A stretch of DNA of 64,000 bases from DASQZK01 sp963764345 (GCA_963764345.1 CAVXSF010000026.1:1-64000), one strand, 5' to 3'. Positions 21,693 through 32,307 are shown, counted from the first letter of the stretch. The notes: generated by a model not told the origin, from the sequence alone. A program made the numbers and translations.

Positions 21693-24116
21693 TTATTTCA
21701 CCGCTTCCTGTTTCCAGTCTCCGGCCTTCGTCCTCCCTTCGCCGATGGTTTCATCAAACAACTTGTAAACACGCTTATATTCATCCAGCCAGCTTGTCCA
21801 TTCCAGGAATGCATGTGACTCGAGCGGATAAACTGCCAGTTCCCAGTTATCTTTTTGAAGCTCGATCAGCCGCTGGGTTAGTCTTACAATATCCTGGAAG
21901 TTCACATTATCATCGATCATGCCATGGCACATCAGCAGGTTCCCCTGCAATCCGGCGGCAAAATTAATGGGAGAGCTACGGTAATAGGCGATAGAATCGG
22001 TGAAGGGTGTGTTCAGGATGTCGGAAGTATAGCCCTCGTTGTAATGAGCCCAGTCGGTTACCGACCTGAGGGCAGCGCCTGATTTAAAGGTGCCCGGACT
22101 GGTAAACTGGGCCATGAGAGTTATGAAGCCCCCGTATGATCCGCCGTAAATGCCGACCCTGTCCTTATCGATCCCATGTTCTTTTACCAGGAAAGACGCT
22201 CCGTCTACATTATCACTCAGATCCTTTCCCCCCATATACCTGTAGATAGCCGTTCGCCAGTCACGGCCGTAACCGGCACTTCCCCTGTAGTCAATGTCAA
22301 GGACAGTATACCCATTGTCAGCCAGGAAATTATGAAACATATATTCCCGGAAATATTCGCTCCACCATTTGTGGGCATTCTGAAGATAGCCTGCACCATG
22401 TACAAAAATGACGGCCGCCCCGTTCTTGACTTTCTGTTCAGGAAGATAAAGCCGTGCCGGTACGCTTACCCCGTCCGATGCGGTGAAATGAATAAATTCC
22501 GGTACCCTCCAGGGGTAAGCTTTAAAGGCATCCGAGGATGAATCGGTGATTTTTTGGGCAGGCTTATCAGAACCTTTGACCTTATAATATAATTCCCAGG
22601 GTTTATTGGCATAAGAGTATCTGATGATCATGTATTTTTCATCGGGTGACAGGCTGACTTCATTATTTCCGATCATAGATGTCAGCCTTTTTTTGGGGCC
22701 CCCGCCTGCAGGCATGCTGTAAAATTGGCGTACACCCGGATCTTCTTCGTTGGATGTAAAATAAAAGGTTTTTTTGTCCCGGGAAAGGAAGGGGTTGTAG
22801 ATCTCGTATTTACCGCTGGTGAGTTGTGTCTTTTTTCCGGTTCCGGTATCAAGAAGATAAAGGTGTGAGTATCCGGTCTCTTCCGACTGGAAATAGAGAG
22901 TTTTATTATCCGGCAACCATCCCAGTGTTCCCGGCTGAGTAAATTCCCCAAGGCCCGGGCCTTCGATCCAGGCCTCATCGTGTTGCCGGTCCAGAGAAGT
23001 CAGTTTGCCGCTGGAAAGATCCAGAAGGGCGATCCAACGGTCCTTGTTATCGGCTGATTTAATATTGATCACTGCCAGCTTTCCGTTGTCAGACCAAACG
23101 GCATTGCTCAGATATACGGTCCTGGTTTGATCCGGCCTGGTCTCCCAGGTCTGTTTCTCACCGAAAACCGGGAAATCGTGGATGCCTGGCAGGGTTGTAA
23201 TGTCAGCATAGCAAACCGAATCATCCTGTAGATTATAAATGCCCATTTGGGTTGAACCATAAGGATACCCTACTTTTCTACGAATTTTTTTGGTTTCCGT
23301 GAATCCTGATTCCGTAACATATTCGGGCATGATAGCTTCCTTCCCTTCTTTTGACCTGGTGTATTCCACGAAGACCACATAATGCTCGTCAGGACTGAGT
23401 GATTCACTGAACACTGAGGCAGTACCGGTATATATTTTTTCCGGTTCCCTGATCCGTAGTTCCTCAAGTTGCTGTTTGCGGGCCTCCTGTTTTTCCTCCC
23501 TCTGTTTAAGGATATCAAAAAGTTCCATCTGCTCATTATGCAACCATTTCTCCTGTTCATTGGAATAGGCCTCTTTTTCAGCTTTTTCCTTTCCGGTTCT
23601 GAAATCCGTGAGAACACGCAGGCTTTCATTCTGAAGGGAAAACAGGTAAATGTTGTTATCGCAAATGAAGCTGATATCCTGCTGATTCAGCATAAAGTGA
23701 GGTGAAGTAATATTGTCGGGTAAATCAACCAGGAGGGTTGGTTCACCCCCCGAAAAGGCCCGTATGTAAAGATTCCCGTTTTTTACCCAAACAATCCTTT
23801 TCCTGTCTTTGGTAATATCGCTCTGCTTTGCCGGGATTATATTTTTCAGTTCTTCCGGTTGAAGTTTGTTAATCTTCCTGTCATCCGGTGACCAGGAATA
23901 CGTGGAGGACAGCAGATCGTTATCAGGATTCCAGGTGAAATAGACTTTTGTGCCGTCAATGGACCATCTGACATCTTCAGGCCAGGTGCCCGTCCATTCC
24001 TCTCCCTTCATGATGTCTTCCAGCCTAAGGCTTGATTTGTTTCTGTAACTCTGAGCGTTCAGCGTGTTCAGAATGATGAACAGGCCCAGTGAGGGCCAAA
24101 CTACTTTTAAGGCCAT
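21693..24116 (-). CDS. S9 family (prolyl oligopeptidase / DPP-IV-like) peptidase
   Basis: This 807-residue secreted peptidase has an N-terminal signal peptide (SLGLFIILNTLNAQS), a beta-propeller, and an alpha/beta hydrolase catalytic domain. The nucleophile serine sits in GIYGGSYGGFITLMA, the aspartate in MCHGMIDDNVNF and the histidine in YPLESHAFLEW. It cleaves peptides, often after proline, in the periplasm. A strongly charged helical stretch (about residues 170-225, rich in E, K and Q) interrupts the propeller and looks like an inserted coiled coil. The gene lies 15 bp after dusB on the same strand. Confidence 0.93.
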   Translation of the reverse strand: MALKVVWPSLGLFIILNTLNAQSYRNKSSLRLEDIMKGEEWTGTWPEDVRWSIDGTKVYFTWNPDNDLLSSTYSWSPDDRKINKLQPEELKNIIPAKQSDITKDRKRIVWVKNGNLYIRAFSGGEPTLLVDLPDNITSPHFMLNQQDISFICDNNIYLFSLQNESLRVLTDFRTGKEKAEKEAYSNEQEKWLHNEQMELFDILKQREEKQEARKQQLEELRIREPEKIYTGTASVFSESLSPDEHYVVFVEYTRSKEGKEAIMPEYVTESGFTETKKIRRKVGYPYGSTQMGIYNLQDDSVCYADITTLPGIHDFPVFGEKQTWETRPDQTRTVYLSNAVWSDNGKLAVINIKSADNKDRWIALLDLSSGKLTSLDRQHDEAWIEGPGLGEFTQPGTLGWLPDNKTLYFQSEETGYSHLYLLDTGTGKKTQLTSGKYEIYNPFLSRDKKTFYFTSNEEDPGVRQFYSMPAGGGPKKRLTSMIGNNEVSLSPDEKYMIIRYSYANKPWELYYKVKGSDKPAQKITDSSSDAFKAYPWRVPEFIHFTASDGVSVPARLYLPEQKVKNGAAVIFVHGAGYLQNAHKWWSEYFREYMFHNFLADNGYTVLDIDYRGSAGYGRDWRTAIYRYMGGKDLSDNVDGASFLVKEHGIDKDRVGIYGGSYGGFITLMAQFTSPGTFKSGAALRSVTDWAHYNEGYTSDILNTPFTDSIAYYRSSPINFAAGLQGNLLMCHGMIDDNVNFQDIVRLTQRLIELQKDNWELAVYPLESHAFLEWTSWLDEYKRVYKLFDETIGEGRTKAGDWKQEAVK

Positions 24117-24131
24117 TTGCTTAGTAACTTT

Positions 24132-25165
24132 TTAAGTTGTTTTATCTGTCTCAGGGTCATATCGGTGGCCCTTATATTTTTCCTTAATGATTTCAATAAG
24201 GTTAAAAATTTCATTTACATCTTTGGATGTAAGCAACTTAAGGCGGAGCTCTTTGAAATGTGGCAACCCTTTAAAGTAATTCGAAAAATGGCGTCTCATT
24301 TCATAAATCCCGACAGGTTCAGCCTTCCATTCCAATGACTTTTTAAAGTGTTTCGCGGCGATGTCTGCTTTTTCTTCCAGCAGTGGTTCGGGAAGGATCT
24401 CCCCGGTCTGAAGATAGTGATGAATATCCCGGAACAGCCATGGTTTACCGATGGCTGCTCTTCCTATCATGATTGCATCGATGTTGTATTTGCGGAACAT
24501 CTCACCGGCAATTTCAGGGCTCGTGACATCGCCGTTACCTATGATAGGGATTTTGATCTGCGGATCATTTTTCAGCTCACCGATCAGTGTCCAGTCTGCT
24601 TTTCCCTTGTACAGTCTGAGCCCTTGTTCGGCCATGAACTGTCAAGGCTTCAATTCCCAGATCCTGAAGCTGCAAGGCTATTTCGTGAATGTTTTTATGT
24701 TCTTCATCCCAGCCTAACCGCGTTTTGACCGTCACCGGCAGACGGGTAGCGCCTGATGATGGCCTGCGTCATTTCCATCATCAGGGGAATATTGTTAAGC
24801 ATTCCGGCGCCTGCGCCGCGCTGGGCAATCTTTCGTACCGGGCAGCCGTAATTGATATCGATGAGATCGGGACTGGCTTCTTCAGCCAGCTTTGTGGCTT
24901 CAACCATAGATTCGGTAATATGTCCGTACAGCTGGATGCCGACAGGTCTTTCATAAGTCAAATATATCCAGTTTCTGAACACTTTTTTTACCATCCCTGA
25001 TAATCCGTCGGAGGAGATAAATTCCGTATAGACCATATTTGCCCCGAATTCCTTGCAGATATATCTGAAGGAAGGATCTGTGATATCTTCCATAGGGGCC
25101 AGAAAAACCGGCTTTTCTCCAAACTCAATATTCCGTATATTCACATCGGGGTTTTTAACGGACAT
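24132..25165 (-). CDS. dusB: tRNA-dihydrouridine synthase B (two frameshifts)
   Basis: The enzyme reduces uridine to dihydrouridine in tRNA using FMN. The N-terminal part has PVFLAPMEDITDPSFR and INYGCPVRKIAQRGAGAGML with the catalytic cysteine. The C-terminal part has IPIIGNGDVTSPEIAGEM and GRAAIGKPWLFRDI. Two one-base insertions, near 24742 (after RRYP) and near 24614 (after GRTRAQ), break the frame. Reading across them restores LPVTVKTRLGWDEEHKN and LYKGKADW, so nothing essential is missing. The total length of about 345 residues is normal. It sits directly upstream of the S9 peptidase gene. Confidence 0.9.
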
Positions 25166-25301
25166 GCAAAAATATAAAATTAACCGGCATGTCAGGATAA
25201 TTTGTCATCTGAGATTTTTCATGGAATTAAGGTTCATCGAGACTTATGAGAATCGGTGGTTTTTAAGTAAAACAAATACCGTTAAATCAGGTTTATCAAT
25301 A

Positions 25302-26237
25302 ATGATGAAAGGCTTTTTAAAAGATTATTCGCCGGGGATGCAATTCCTTTTTGTCATGTTAGTCTTTGTAGCTTCATGGCTTATTTTTCAAATTATTGCC
25401 ATTGTCAGTGGGATTGCCATCTACGGGATCTCAATTAAGGAGATCACTACAGTAATCACTTCTCCGGAAACCCCGGGTGAAATAGCGTTTCTTAAATTTT
25501 TGCAGACCATTATGTCGCTCGGAATGTTCGCTGTCTCGTCCTTGGTTATGGCTTATTTCATCAGTGATGATCCGGCAAAATCCCTCGGTCTGACCAGATC
25601 TCCAGAAGTTACCATATTTCTCCTCACCGGGTTACTTGTTCTTTTATCACTGCCGCTTAATAATTACCTGTCTTTTATTAACGGGCGGTTGTCGTTCTCC
25701 GGAGGTATGCAATGGTTGCAGGATTATATTGTGAAAAAGGAATCCAGTATCAACGGCTTGATGGAAAAGTTTCTCGAAGTGAAGGGAACGGGCCCGTTAA
25801 TGGTCAATCTTTTTGTTATTGCTGTAGTGCCGGCAATTGGTGAAGAGCTCCTGTTCCGGGGAGTTTTACAGGGTATTTTTATTAAGTGGGTGAAGAATGT
25901 TCACATTGGGATTTTCCTGACAGCCTTGTTGTTCGGCTTCTTTCATTTCCAGTTTCTGTCGCTCCTGCCGCGCTTCTATCTGGGCATAATTTTCGGCTAT
26001 CTGTTTTTCTGGACCGGCTCACTCTGGGTAACCATATTCGCTCATTTCATCAATAATGCTACTGCGGTAATATTCTATTATTTTTACTACCGGGGTGTGA
26101 CCGACGACACCATGGATCAACTGGGCACGCCGGTTGATCATCCGATATATGCATTTCTGAGCATGGTGGTGATCCTGATAATGCTATTTGTTGTGAGGCG
26201 TATGATGAAAGAAGAACGGATATTCAGCCAAAATTAA
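25302..26237 (+). CDS. CPBP family intramembrane metalloprotease
   Basis: This 311-residue integral membrane protein has about 8 helices and the CPBP (Abi) motifs EELLFRGVLQG, FGFFHFQF and HFINNATAV, which supply the glutamate and histidine metal ligands. Family members cleave substrates within the membrane or process peptides; the substrate here is unknown. I chose the start at 25302 (MMKGFLKDYSPG) because the frame upstream overlaps dusB and has no membrane-protein character. Its 3' end overlaps the convergent gene at 26224 by 14 bp. Confidence 0.9.
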   Translation: MMKGFLKDYSPGMQFLFVMLVFVASWLIFQIIAIVSGIAIYGISIKEITTVITSPETPGEIAFLKFLQTIMSLGMFAVSSLVMAYFISDDPAKSLGLTRSPEVTIFLLTGLLVLLSLPLNNYLSFINGRLSFSGGMQWLQDYIVKKESSINGLMEKFLEVKGTGPLMVNLFVIAVVPAIGEELLFRGVLQGIFIKWVKNVHIGIFLTALLFGFFHFQFLSLLPRFYLGIIFGYLFFWTGSLWVTIFAHFINNATAVIFYYFYYRGVTDDTMDQLGTPVDHPIYAFLSMVVILIMLFVVRRMMKEERIFSQN

Positions 26238-26958
26238 GGCTTGTCGCTTTAAGCAGGTCAATACTACTGCCCATTTCATTTCTACGGTAAACATACGCCA
26301 CTCCGTATTCCGAAGCCTTCTGTCTTTTCAGGTCTTCAGGCAGATCTCTGAAAGTATTTTCAACTTCATTCCACAGCTGCTGGATAAGCTGATCGGCTTC
26401 TTCCCGTTTCCTGCATAGGTTTTCCTGGGCCAGATTTGTCCTTTTTTTCAGATTGTTCTGATGATGATAAGCCTCCAGGAAATTATCATAATGCACCTGA
26501 ACAATTGCAATGGTTGGATTTGTGATCGGATTCAGACCCTTCATCTTTCTTTGCTGCTCACCGTCGATCAGTTTCTTCCCCCATTCTAAAACATCTTCGT
26601 CTGTGTTCAGTGCCGGCATTTTTTTTACGTCTTCGTCCAAACAGAAATACGTCCTTGTAGCAGCCGGCAATTCTCCCCTGGCAATGGCCATGTTTACCAC
26701 CTGTATAAAATGGGAACAGTAAACTTTGACCTTTTTCAACTGTTTATGAAACACTTTGTTCTTTTCAAGTTGCAGTCCATACGTATTTTTCGATTCGGAA
26801 AGCAAGGTTTCATACGACGGAATAATGGACTGGATTCTCTGATAGGTTCCCTGAGTGAAGGCCAGTTTGAACGGTGGGAGTTCTCTGCCTTTCCTGAGTG
26901 CGGTCTTCAGGGCTTTAAATCTGGCACTGTCGGTGTTGGGGAGGCGTCTGTAGGGCAT
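26224..26958 (-). CDS. Conserved-looking hypothetical protein, function unknown
   Basis: I do not recognise this 244-residue protein. It has no signal peptide or membrane helix and is mostly helical and highly charged. The N-terminus reads MPYRRLPNTDSARFKALKTA. A middle segment (about 85-110) has FIQVVNMAIARGELPAATR, and a long helix with coiled-coil character covers about 160-215. It ends with GVAYVYRRNEMGSSIDLLKA. The uninterrupted frame and plausible protein composition argue for a real gene. Promoter context is unclear. Structure prediction would help more than sequence similarity. Confidence 0.7.
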   Translation of the reverse strand: MPYRRLPNTDSARFKALKTALRKGRELPPFKLAFTQGTYQRIQSIIPSYETLLSESKNTYGLQLEKNKVFHKQLKKVKVYCSHFIQVVNMAIARGELPAATRTYFCLDEDVKKMPALNTDEDVLEWGKKLIDGEQQRKMKGLNPITNPTIAIVQVHYDNFLEAYHHQNNLKKRTNLAQENLCRKREEADQLIQQLWNEVENTFRDLPEDLKRQKASEYGVAYVYRRNEMGSSIDLLKATSLNFG

Positions 26959-27248
26959 GTTGATAAAAATGTTAAATAAATGTTAATAACCTTATCGTCA
27001 AATGCGAATATAAAAAATTTAAAATAAAAAACAAGACCATTCGCAAGATAAGTGATAAAAACTGAAACGGACAATCCGGAATGATTTCGTCTCAGCGCCT
27101 GAAAGGCCCAATATGTTTGGCAACAGGAGTTTGCCTTGATTTTTTTGAGATAACCAGGATTCATTATAAATTAGGTCGTTTTTTAATTTCTTAGGCATAT
27201 GGTATTATACGATGCCAGAGGAGAAATGGCCACAAAAAAATAATAAAA

Positions 27249-28640
27249 ATGATGTTCGACAAATCGGTTTATCAGAAACGCAGAGAAGCCCTGCGTAAGA
27301 AATTAGGTTCAGGACTACTGTTATTTCCGGGTAATGATGAGAGTGCAATGAACTATGCATCCAACACATATCATTACCGGCAGGACAGTTCATTTCTTTA
27401 TTTTTTCGGCATCGATCGTCCGGGTTTTGCCGGTGTATGTGATGCCGACAACGGGAAAGACGTCATTTATGGCAATGACATTGAAATTGACGATATTATC
27501 TGGATGGGTGATCAGCCTTCGGTGAAGGATCTTGCTGCCGGAGCCGGTGTAGAGGAAACCAGGCGGATATCCAGCCTGAAGGATGACATCCGCACGGCGG
27601 TGGAACGAGGCAGGCAAATACATATTCTTCCGACCTACAGAGGAGATCAGACTGTTTTTCTGGCTAATCTTTTCGGGACCACTCATGAGCGGGTAACTGA
27701 ATATATTTCCGTGGAGCTGGTAAAAGCCGTTATTGCCCTGCGGGAAGTGAAGGATGAGCACGAAACCGCTCAGCTTGAACAAGCCATTGGCACGGCCTAC
27801 GAGATGCACACTACGGTCATGAAAATGGCGTTTCCGGGAACCTGGGAACGTGAAATTGCCGGGACGATTGAAGGTATTGCCCTGGCTCATGGCGGTCCGG
27901 TATCTTTCCCGGTTATTCTCAGCATGGATGGTCAGACGTTGCATAATCATTATCACGGAAACCGGCTAAAGGAAGGAAGGCTTGTCGTGACAGACGCGGG
28001 ATGTGAGTCACCTCTTCACTATGCTTCCGATATTACCAGGACTGTTCCTGTAGGAGGGAGATTCAGCCCGCAGCAGAAAGCGGTTTATGAAATTGTCCTC
28101 AAAGCCAATATGGATGCAATCAGGGCAGTACAGCCGGGCAGGACAAATTTTGATGTACACACTCTTGCTTCAAGGGTTATTGCCAATGGGCTGAAAGATC
28201 TTGGCTTAATGAAAGGTAATATGGAGGAGGCTGTTCATCTCGGAGCCCATGCTTTATTTTATCCTCATGGGATAGGACACATGCTGGGTCTGGATGTCCA
28301 CGACCTGGAGGGCCTGGGTGAAGATAATGTAGGATATAATGCAGATATAAAACGCAGCACACAGTTTGGCACTGCCTACCTTCGCCTTGGGAAACCATTG
28401 AAGGAGGGATTTGTGATCACGATAGAACCTGGGATTTATTTTATTCCGGCACTGATTGATATGTGGAAGTCAGAGAAGAAATTCGCTGAATTTATCCAGT
28501 ACGATGAAGTGGAAAAATTCCGGAATTTTGGTGGTATTCGTATCGAAGATGATGTTTTGGTGACTTCAGGAGGGCAGCGGGTCCTCGGCAAACCAATTCC
28601 GAAAACCGTGAAGGAGATCGAGGAATTTATGAAAATGTAG
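27249..28640 (+). CDS. pepP: Xaa-Pro aminopeptidase (aminopeptidase P, M24B)
   Basis: The 463-residue enzyme removes N-terminal residues before proline. The N-terminal creatinase-like domain has FLYFFGIDRPGFAGV. The C-terminal pita-bread domain shows the two-metal ligands: VTDAGCESPLHYASDITRTV (two Asp), YPHGIGHMLGLDVHD (His), VITIEPGIYF (Glu) and GGIRIEDDVLVT (Glu). Length and motifs fit E. coli PepP. A second, shorter paralogue lies at 32308-33594 on the far side of the sdh genes. Confidence 0.94.
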   Translation: MMFDKSVYQKRREALRKKLGSGLLLFPGNDESAMNYASNTYHYRQDSSFLYFFGIDRPGFAGVCDADNGKDVIYGNDIEIDDIIWMGDQPSVKDLAAGAGVEETRRISSLKDDIRTAVERGRQIHILPTYRGDQTVFLANLFGTTHERVTEYISVELVKAVIALREVKDEHETAQLEQAIGTAYEMHTTVMKMAFPGTWEREIAGTIEGIALAHGGPVSFPVILSMDGQTLHNHYHGNRLKEGRLVVTDAGCESPLHYASDITRTVPVGGRFSPQQKAVYEIVLKANMDAIRAVQPGRTNFDVHTLASRVIANGLKDLGLMKGNMEEAVHLGAHALFYPHGIGHMLGLDVHDLEGLGEDNVGYNADIKRSTQFGTAYLRLGKPLKEGFVITIEPGIYFIPALIDMWKSEKKFAEFIQYDEVEKFRNFGGIRIEDDVLVTSGGQRVLGKPIPKTVKEIEEFMKM

Positions 28641-28666
28641 AATTATAGAATTGGATACCAATGGTA

Positions 28667-28738
28667 AAAATATGAAGGTGTTTATCCTATGAAAGGTTGT
28701 TTCTGATTGCCATGTCTTGTGAGACACCCTCATATTTT
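28667..28738. terminator. Possible bidirectional terminator between pepP and sdhB
   Basis: An imperfect inverted repeat pairs AAAATATGAAGGTGT (28667-28681) with ACACCCTCATATTTT (28724-28738), with one mismatch and a loop of about 42 nt. It ends in T6 on the + strand and A5 on the other side. It lies between convergent genes, which suits termination in both directions. The long loop makes it a weak candidate. Confidence 0.4.
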
Positions 28739-28778
28739 TTCCATTACTATCTTTTTCGTTTAATTACGGGTGGTGTCT

Positions 28779-29518
28779 TTAAAGTTTCATCTTAAAATAT
28801 TCTCTGTTCAGTCGGGCAATATTTGAAATACTGATGCCTTTTGGGCATTCAGCTTCGCAGGCCCCTGTGTTGGTGCAATTTCCGAAGCCCAGTTCATCCA
28901 TTTTAGCCACCATGGCAGCCACCCTTTCTCCGGCTTCAACCCTTCCCTGGGGGAGAAGGGCATACTGAGAGATTTTGGCTGAAACGAACAGCATAGCGGA
29001 AGCATTTTTACAGGCGGCCACACAGGCTCCGCAGCCAATGCATGTTGCAGCATCAAAAGACAAATCTGCCGACATCTTTATCGATGGGAATACTGTTGGC
29101 ATCGGGAGCATTTCCCGTATTAACGGAGATATATCCGCCTTCCATGATGATCTCGTCGAAGGCTTTACGGTTCACAATCAGATCCTTGATGACAGGGAAT
29201 GGTCTGGCTCTCCAGGGTTCAATAACAATGGTATCCCCGTCACTGAATTTACGCATATGGAGCTGGCAGACGGTAACCTTTTCATCGGGTCCGTGAGGCC
29301 GGCCGTTAATATACAGGCTGCAGCACCCGCAAATCCCTTCCCGGCAATCGTGGTCAAACGCTACTGGTTCCTGATCTTTGGTGATGAGTTCTTCATTCAG
29401 GACATCCAGCATCTCGAGAAAGGAACTGTCGGGAGAAATATTGTTTGATATTATAGGTGACGAACTTACCCTTAGACCGGGAATCTTTTTGCCGCCATAT
29501 TTTGAGTTTCAGATCCAT
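28779..29518 (-). CDS. sdhB: Succinate dehydrogenase iron-sulfur subunit (frameshifted)
   Basis: This subunit carries electrons from SdhA to quinone through three iron-sulfur clusters. The 2Fe-2S ligands are in DHDCREGICGCCSLY, the other clusters in CIGCGACVAACKNA and CTNTGACEAECPKGIS. The frame is broken twice: near 29440 (one extra base) and near 29060. Reading across gives a start at 29518 (MDLKLKIWRQK), then SPDSSFLEMLDVLNEEL and so on to REYFKMKL, about 246 residues, the normal length. It follows sdhA by 24 bp. Both breaks are probably sequence errors because the enzyme is normally essential for respiration. Confidence 0.88.
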
Positions 29519-29542
29519 GGTATATCAGTTTTCAATGTTGTA

Positions 29543-31483
29543 CTACTTGTAGTTTCGCTGTTTGAGTTCGATATTCTCGAATTTCAGATCTTCCTTGTGC
29601 ATTTCTGTTTTGTTACCTTCGCCCTTGTATTCCCAGGCAGCAACATAAGCATAGTCCTTATCATTTCGCAGGGCTTCACCTTCAGCGGTCTGATATTCTT
29701 CTCTGAAATGCCCGCCACAGGATTCTTCCCTGTTCAGGGCATCCATGGCCATCAGTTCGCCGAGTTCCAGAAAATCAGCTACCCGGCCGGCCTTTTCGAG
29801 TTCCGGGTTGAGTTCATCCAGTACTTCCGGGAACTTTAACATCTTTCCAGAATTCTTCCCTGAGCTCACGGATCATTTTGATGCCTTCCTTCAGATCCTT
29901 TTTATTCCTGGCCATGCCAACATGATCCCACATGATTTTACCCAGCTGTTTATGGAAACTGTCGACGGTATGTTTGCCTTTCACGTTCAGCAGGCGTTTC
30001 AAATTTGTTCCTCACCTTTTTTTCAGCTTCTTCAAATTCGGGGAGATCGGTGGGCATCGGTTTGGTTGAGATGTCGTCGGCAAGGTAGTTCTGGATGGTA
30101 TAAGGAAGGACGAAATACCCGTCAGCCAGTCCCTGCATCAGGGCGGAAGCTCCCAGCCGGTTTGCACCGTGATCGGAGAAATTGGCCTCCCCAATGGCAA
30201 ACAGTCCGGGAATGGTGGTCATCAGTTCATAGTCAACCCATAATCCCCCCATAGCATAATGGATAGCAGGATAGATCATCATAGGTGTATGTAAGGATTG
30301 TCGTCAACGATTTTTTCGTACATCTGGAACAGGTTTCCGTACTTTGGCTTCGATGGCATCTTTTCCCTGCTCTGCGATAGCATCTTTGAAATCGAGGAAG
30401 ACAGCCAGTCCTGTGCCAACGCCAAATCCGGCATCACATCTTTCCTTGGCTGCCCTGGAAGCAACATCGCGGGGAACGAGATTACCGAAGGCCGGATATC
30501 TCCTTTCAAGGTAATAATCCCTGTTCTTCTTCAGGAATGTCGTTGGCTTTTAGCTCTCCTTTACGTACCTTCTCTGCATCTTCTTTTTTGGCCGGCACCC
30601 AGATCCGGCCGTCATTTCGAAGACTTTCACTCATCAGGGTAAGCTTCGACTGGTAATCGCCGTGAACCGGGATACAGGTCGGGTGTATCTGCACATAGCA
30701 GGGGTTGCCGAAAAAGGCTCCTCTTTTGTAACTCTGCCATGCAGCACTTACATTAGCTCCCATAGCCATTGTTGAAAGGTAGAAAGTATTGCCGTATCCG
30801 CCTGAGGCAATGACCACGGCATGAGCAAAATGTCGTTCGATTTTACCGGTGATCAATTCCCGGGTTACAATGCCCCTGGCTTTCCCGTCGATAATCACCA
30901 GGTCGTGCATCTCCGTTCTGGGAAATATTTTTACCGTCCCTTTTTTCACCTGCCGCATCAGAGCACCGTAAGCCCCTAGCAGCAACTGCTGGCCTGTCTG
31001 ACCCCGGGCGTAAAAGGTTCGTGATACCTGTGCTCCTCCAAAAGACCGGTTCACCAGATACCCGCCATAATCCCTGGCAAAAGGGACGCCCTGGGCCACA
31101 CACTGGTCGATAATATTATTGCTGACCTCTGCGAGCCTGTATACATTGGCCTCCCTCGAACGGTAATCGCCTCCCTTGATGGTGTCGTAAAAGAGGCGGT
31201 ATACACTGTCACCGTCGTTCTGATAGTTTTTGGCTGCATTGATACCTCCCTGTGCCGCAATACTGTGAGCACGCCGCGGACTGTCCTGGTAGCAGAAACT
31301 CTTCACATTAAAGCCCATCTCCCCAAGGGAAGCTGCAGCGGAAGCTCCGGCCAGTCCTGTTCCGACAACAATGATGTCAAGCTTCTTCTTATTATTCGGA
31401 TTGACAAGCTTCTGGGTAGCTTTGAAATTGGTCCACTTTTCGGCTAACGGGCCTGCAGGAACTTTTGAATTAAGTTTGACCAT
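29543..31483 (-). CDS. sdhA: Succinate dehydrogenase / fumarate reductase flavoprotein (frameshifted)
   Basis: The FAD subunit oxidises succinate to fumarate. The nucleotide-binding loop is DIIVVGTGLAGASAAASLG; covalent FAD attachment is expected at the histidine of RRAHSIAAQGG. Downstream landmarks are HPTCIPVHGDYQSKLTLMSE, YPAIHYAMGGLWVDYE and GLFAIGEANFSDHGANRLGA. At least four one-base breaks (near 30508, 30280, 29975 and 29850) split it, but the homology is continuous over about 647 residues, the normal length for the b558-type enzyme. It sits between sdhC and sdhB on the same strand. Confidence 0.9.
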
Positions 31484-31506
31484 ATCTGGAATCCTTATAT
31501 TTTAAG

Positions 31507-32175
31507 TTATCGGATAAAATATATAACAATCGGAATCGTAATGAAACCGGCGACAATCACAACGGTGTAAATGGTACCAATCGCTTTTATGACGGGAGTA
31601 AAAGATTTGCCATTCAACCCAAGAGTCTGAAAGGACGACTGAAACCCGTGAAGCAGATGAAAGCCCAGCAAAAGAAAACAGGCAATATTAAAAATGATAT
31701 AGCCGGGTATTTTGAACTTCGTCAGTACCAGTGAGGCGAGATCATGATATGGTTTACCGTCATACGTAACCGTGGCAACATTACCGAAAACCTTAGCCTT
31801 GAAATAAAAATCGGACAGGTGGATTATCAGAAACACTAAGATGATGACTGCCGTATGAATCATAAACTTCGAAAAAAAGGAAGTCTGGGAATAATTGTCA
31901 ATCTTGTACCTGACCGGCCTCGCTATCCAGTTCTGAATCTGAAGGATCACGCCATAAACCGCATGAAGAAGCAATGCAGCAAACAAAACCACCTCAAACA
32001 TTTTAATGATAATATTGGTGCCCATGAAATGTGCTGCAATGTTAAATTCTTTGTCTGCAGAAAAGATCAGAAGGGAGTTGATCCCCAGATGAACCAGCAG
32101 GAACACTATTAAAAACAGTCCCAAGGCCGCCATCAAAACCTTTTTTCCGATCGAAGAGGTGAAAAAACTGCTCAT
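31507..32175 (-). CDS. sdhC: Succinate dehydrogenase cytochrome b558 subunit
   Basis: This 222-residue membrane anchor has five predicted helices and binds two hemes that pass electrons to quinone. It opens with FFTSSIGKKVLMAALGLFLI; histidines in FLLVHLGIN, LLHAVYGVI, FMIHTAVII, LIIHLSDFY and LLGFHLLHGFQSSF are the likely heme ligands. This single-anchor form is typical of Bacteroidota, Bacillus and Wolinella enzymes. It is the first gene of the sdhC-sdhA-sdhB set, 23 bp before sdhA, with its promoter in the 132-bp gap to the divergent gene. Confidence 0.93.
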   Translation of the reverse strand: MSSFFTSSIGKKVLMAALGLFLIVFLLVHLGINSLLIFSADKEFNIAAHFMGTNIIIKMFEVVLFAALLLHAVYGVILQIQNWIARPVRYKIDNYSQTSFFSKFMIHTAVIILVFLIIHLSDFYFKAKVFGNVATVTYDGKPYHDLASLVLTKFKIPGYIIFNIACFLLLGFHLLHGFQSSFQTLGLNGKSFTPVIKAIGTIYTVVIVAGFITIPIVIYFIR

Positions 32176-32307
32176 AAGAATTAATTTGAAATAGGTTTAT
32201 TAAAGTGCAAATCATAACTTGGCCTAAAAATAGTAAATATCTGATTAAAGAACCTTTTTCCTCTGTGTGTTTTACAGTTTAAAAGAGGTCTAAAAGAATA
32301 CTCCGGA

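Noticed and set aside
24600..24650. Short deletion removing the conserved HGRTR motif of DusB
   Set aside because: On reading the minus strand carefully, GRTRAQ is intact in its own frame; only a single extra base follows it.
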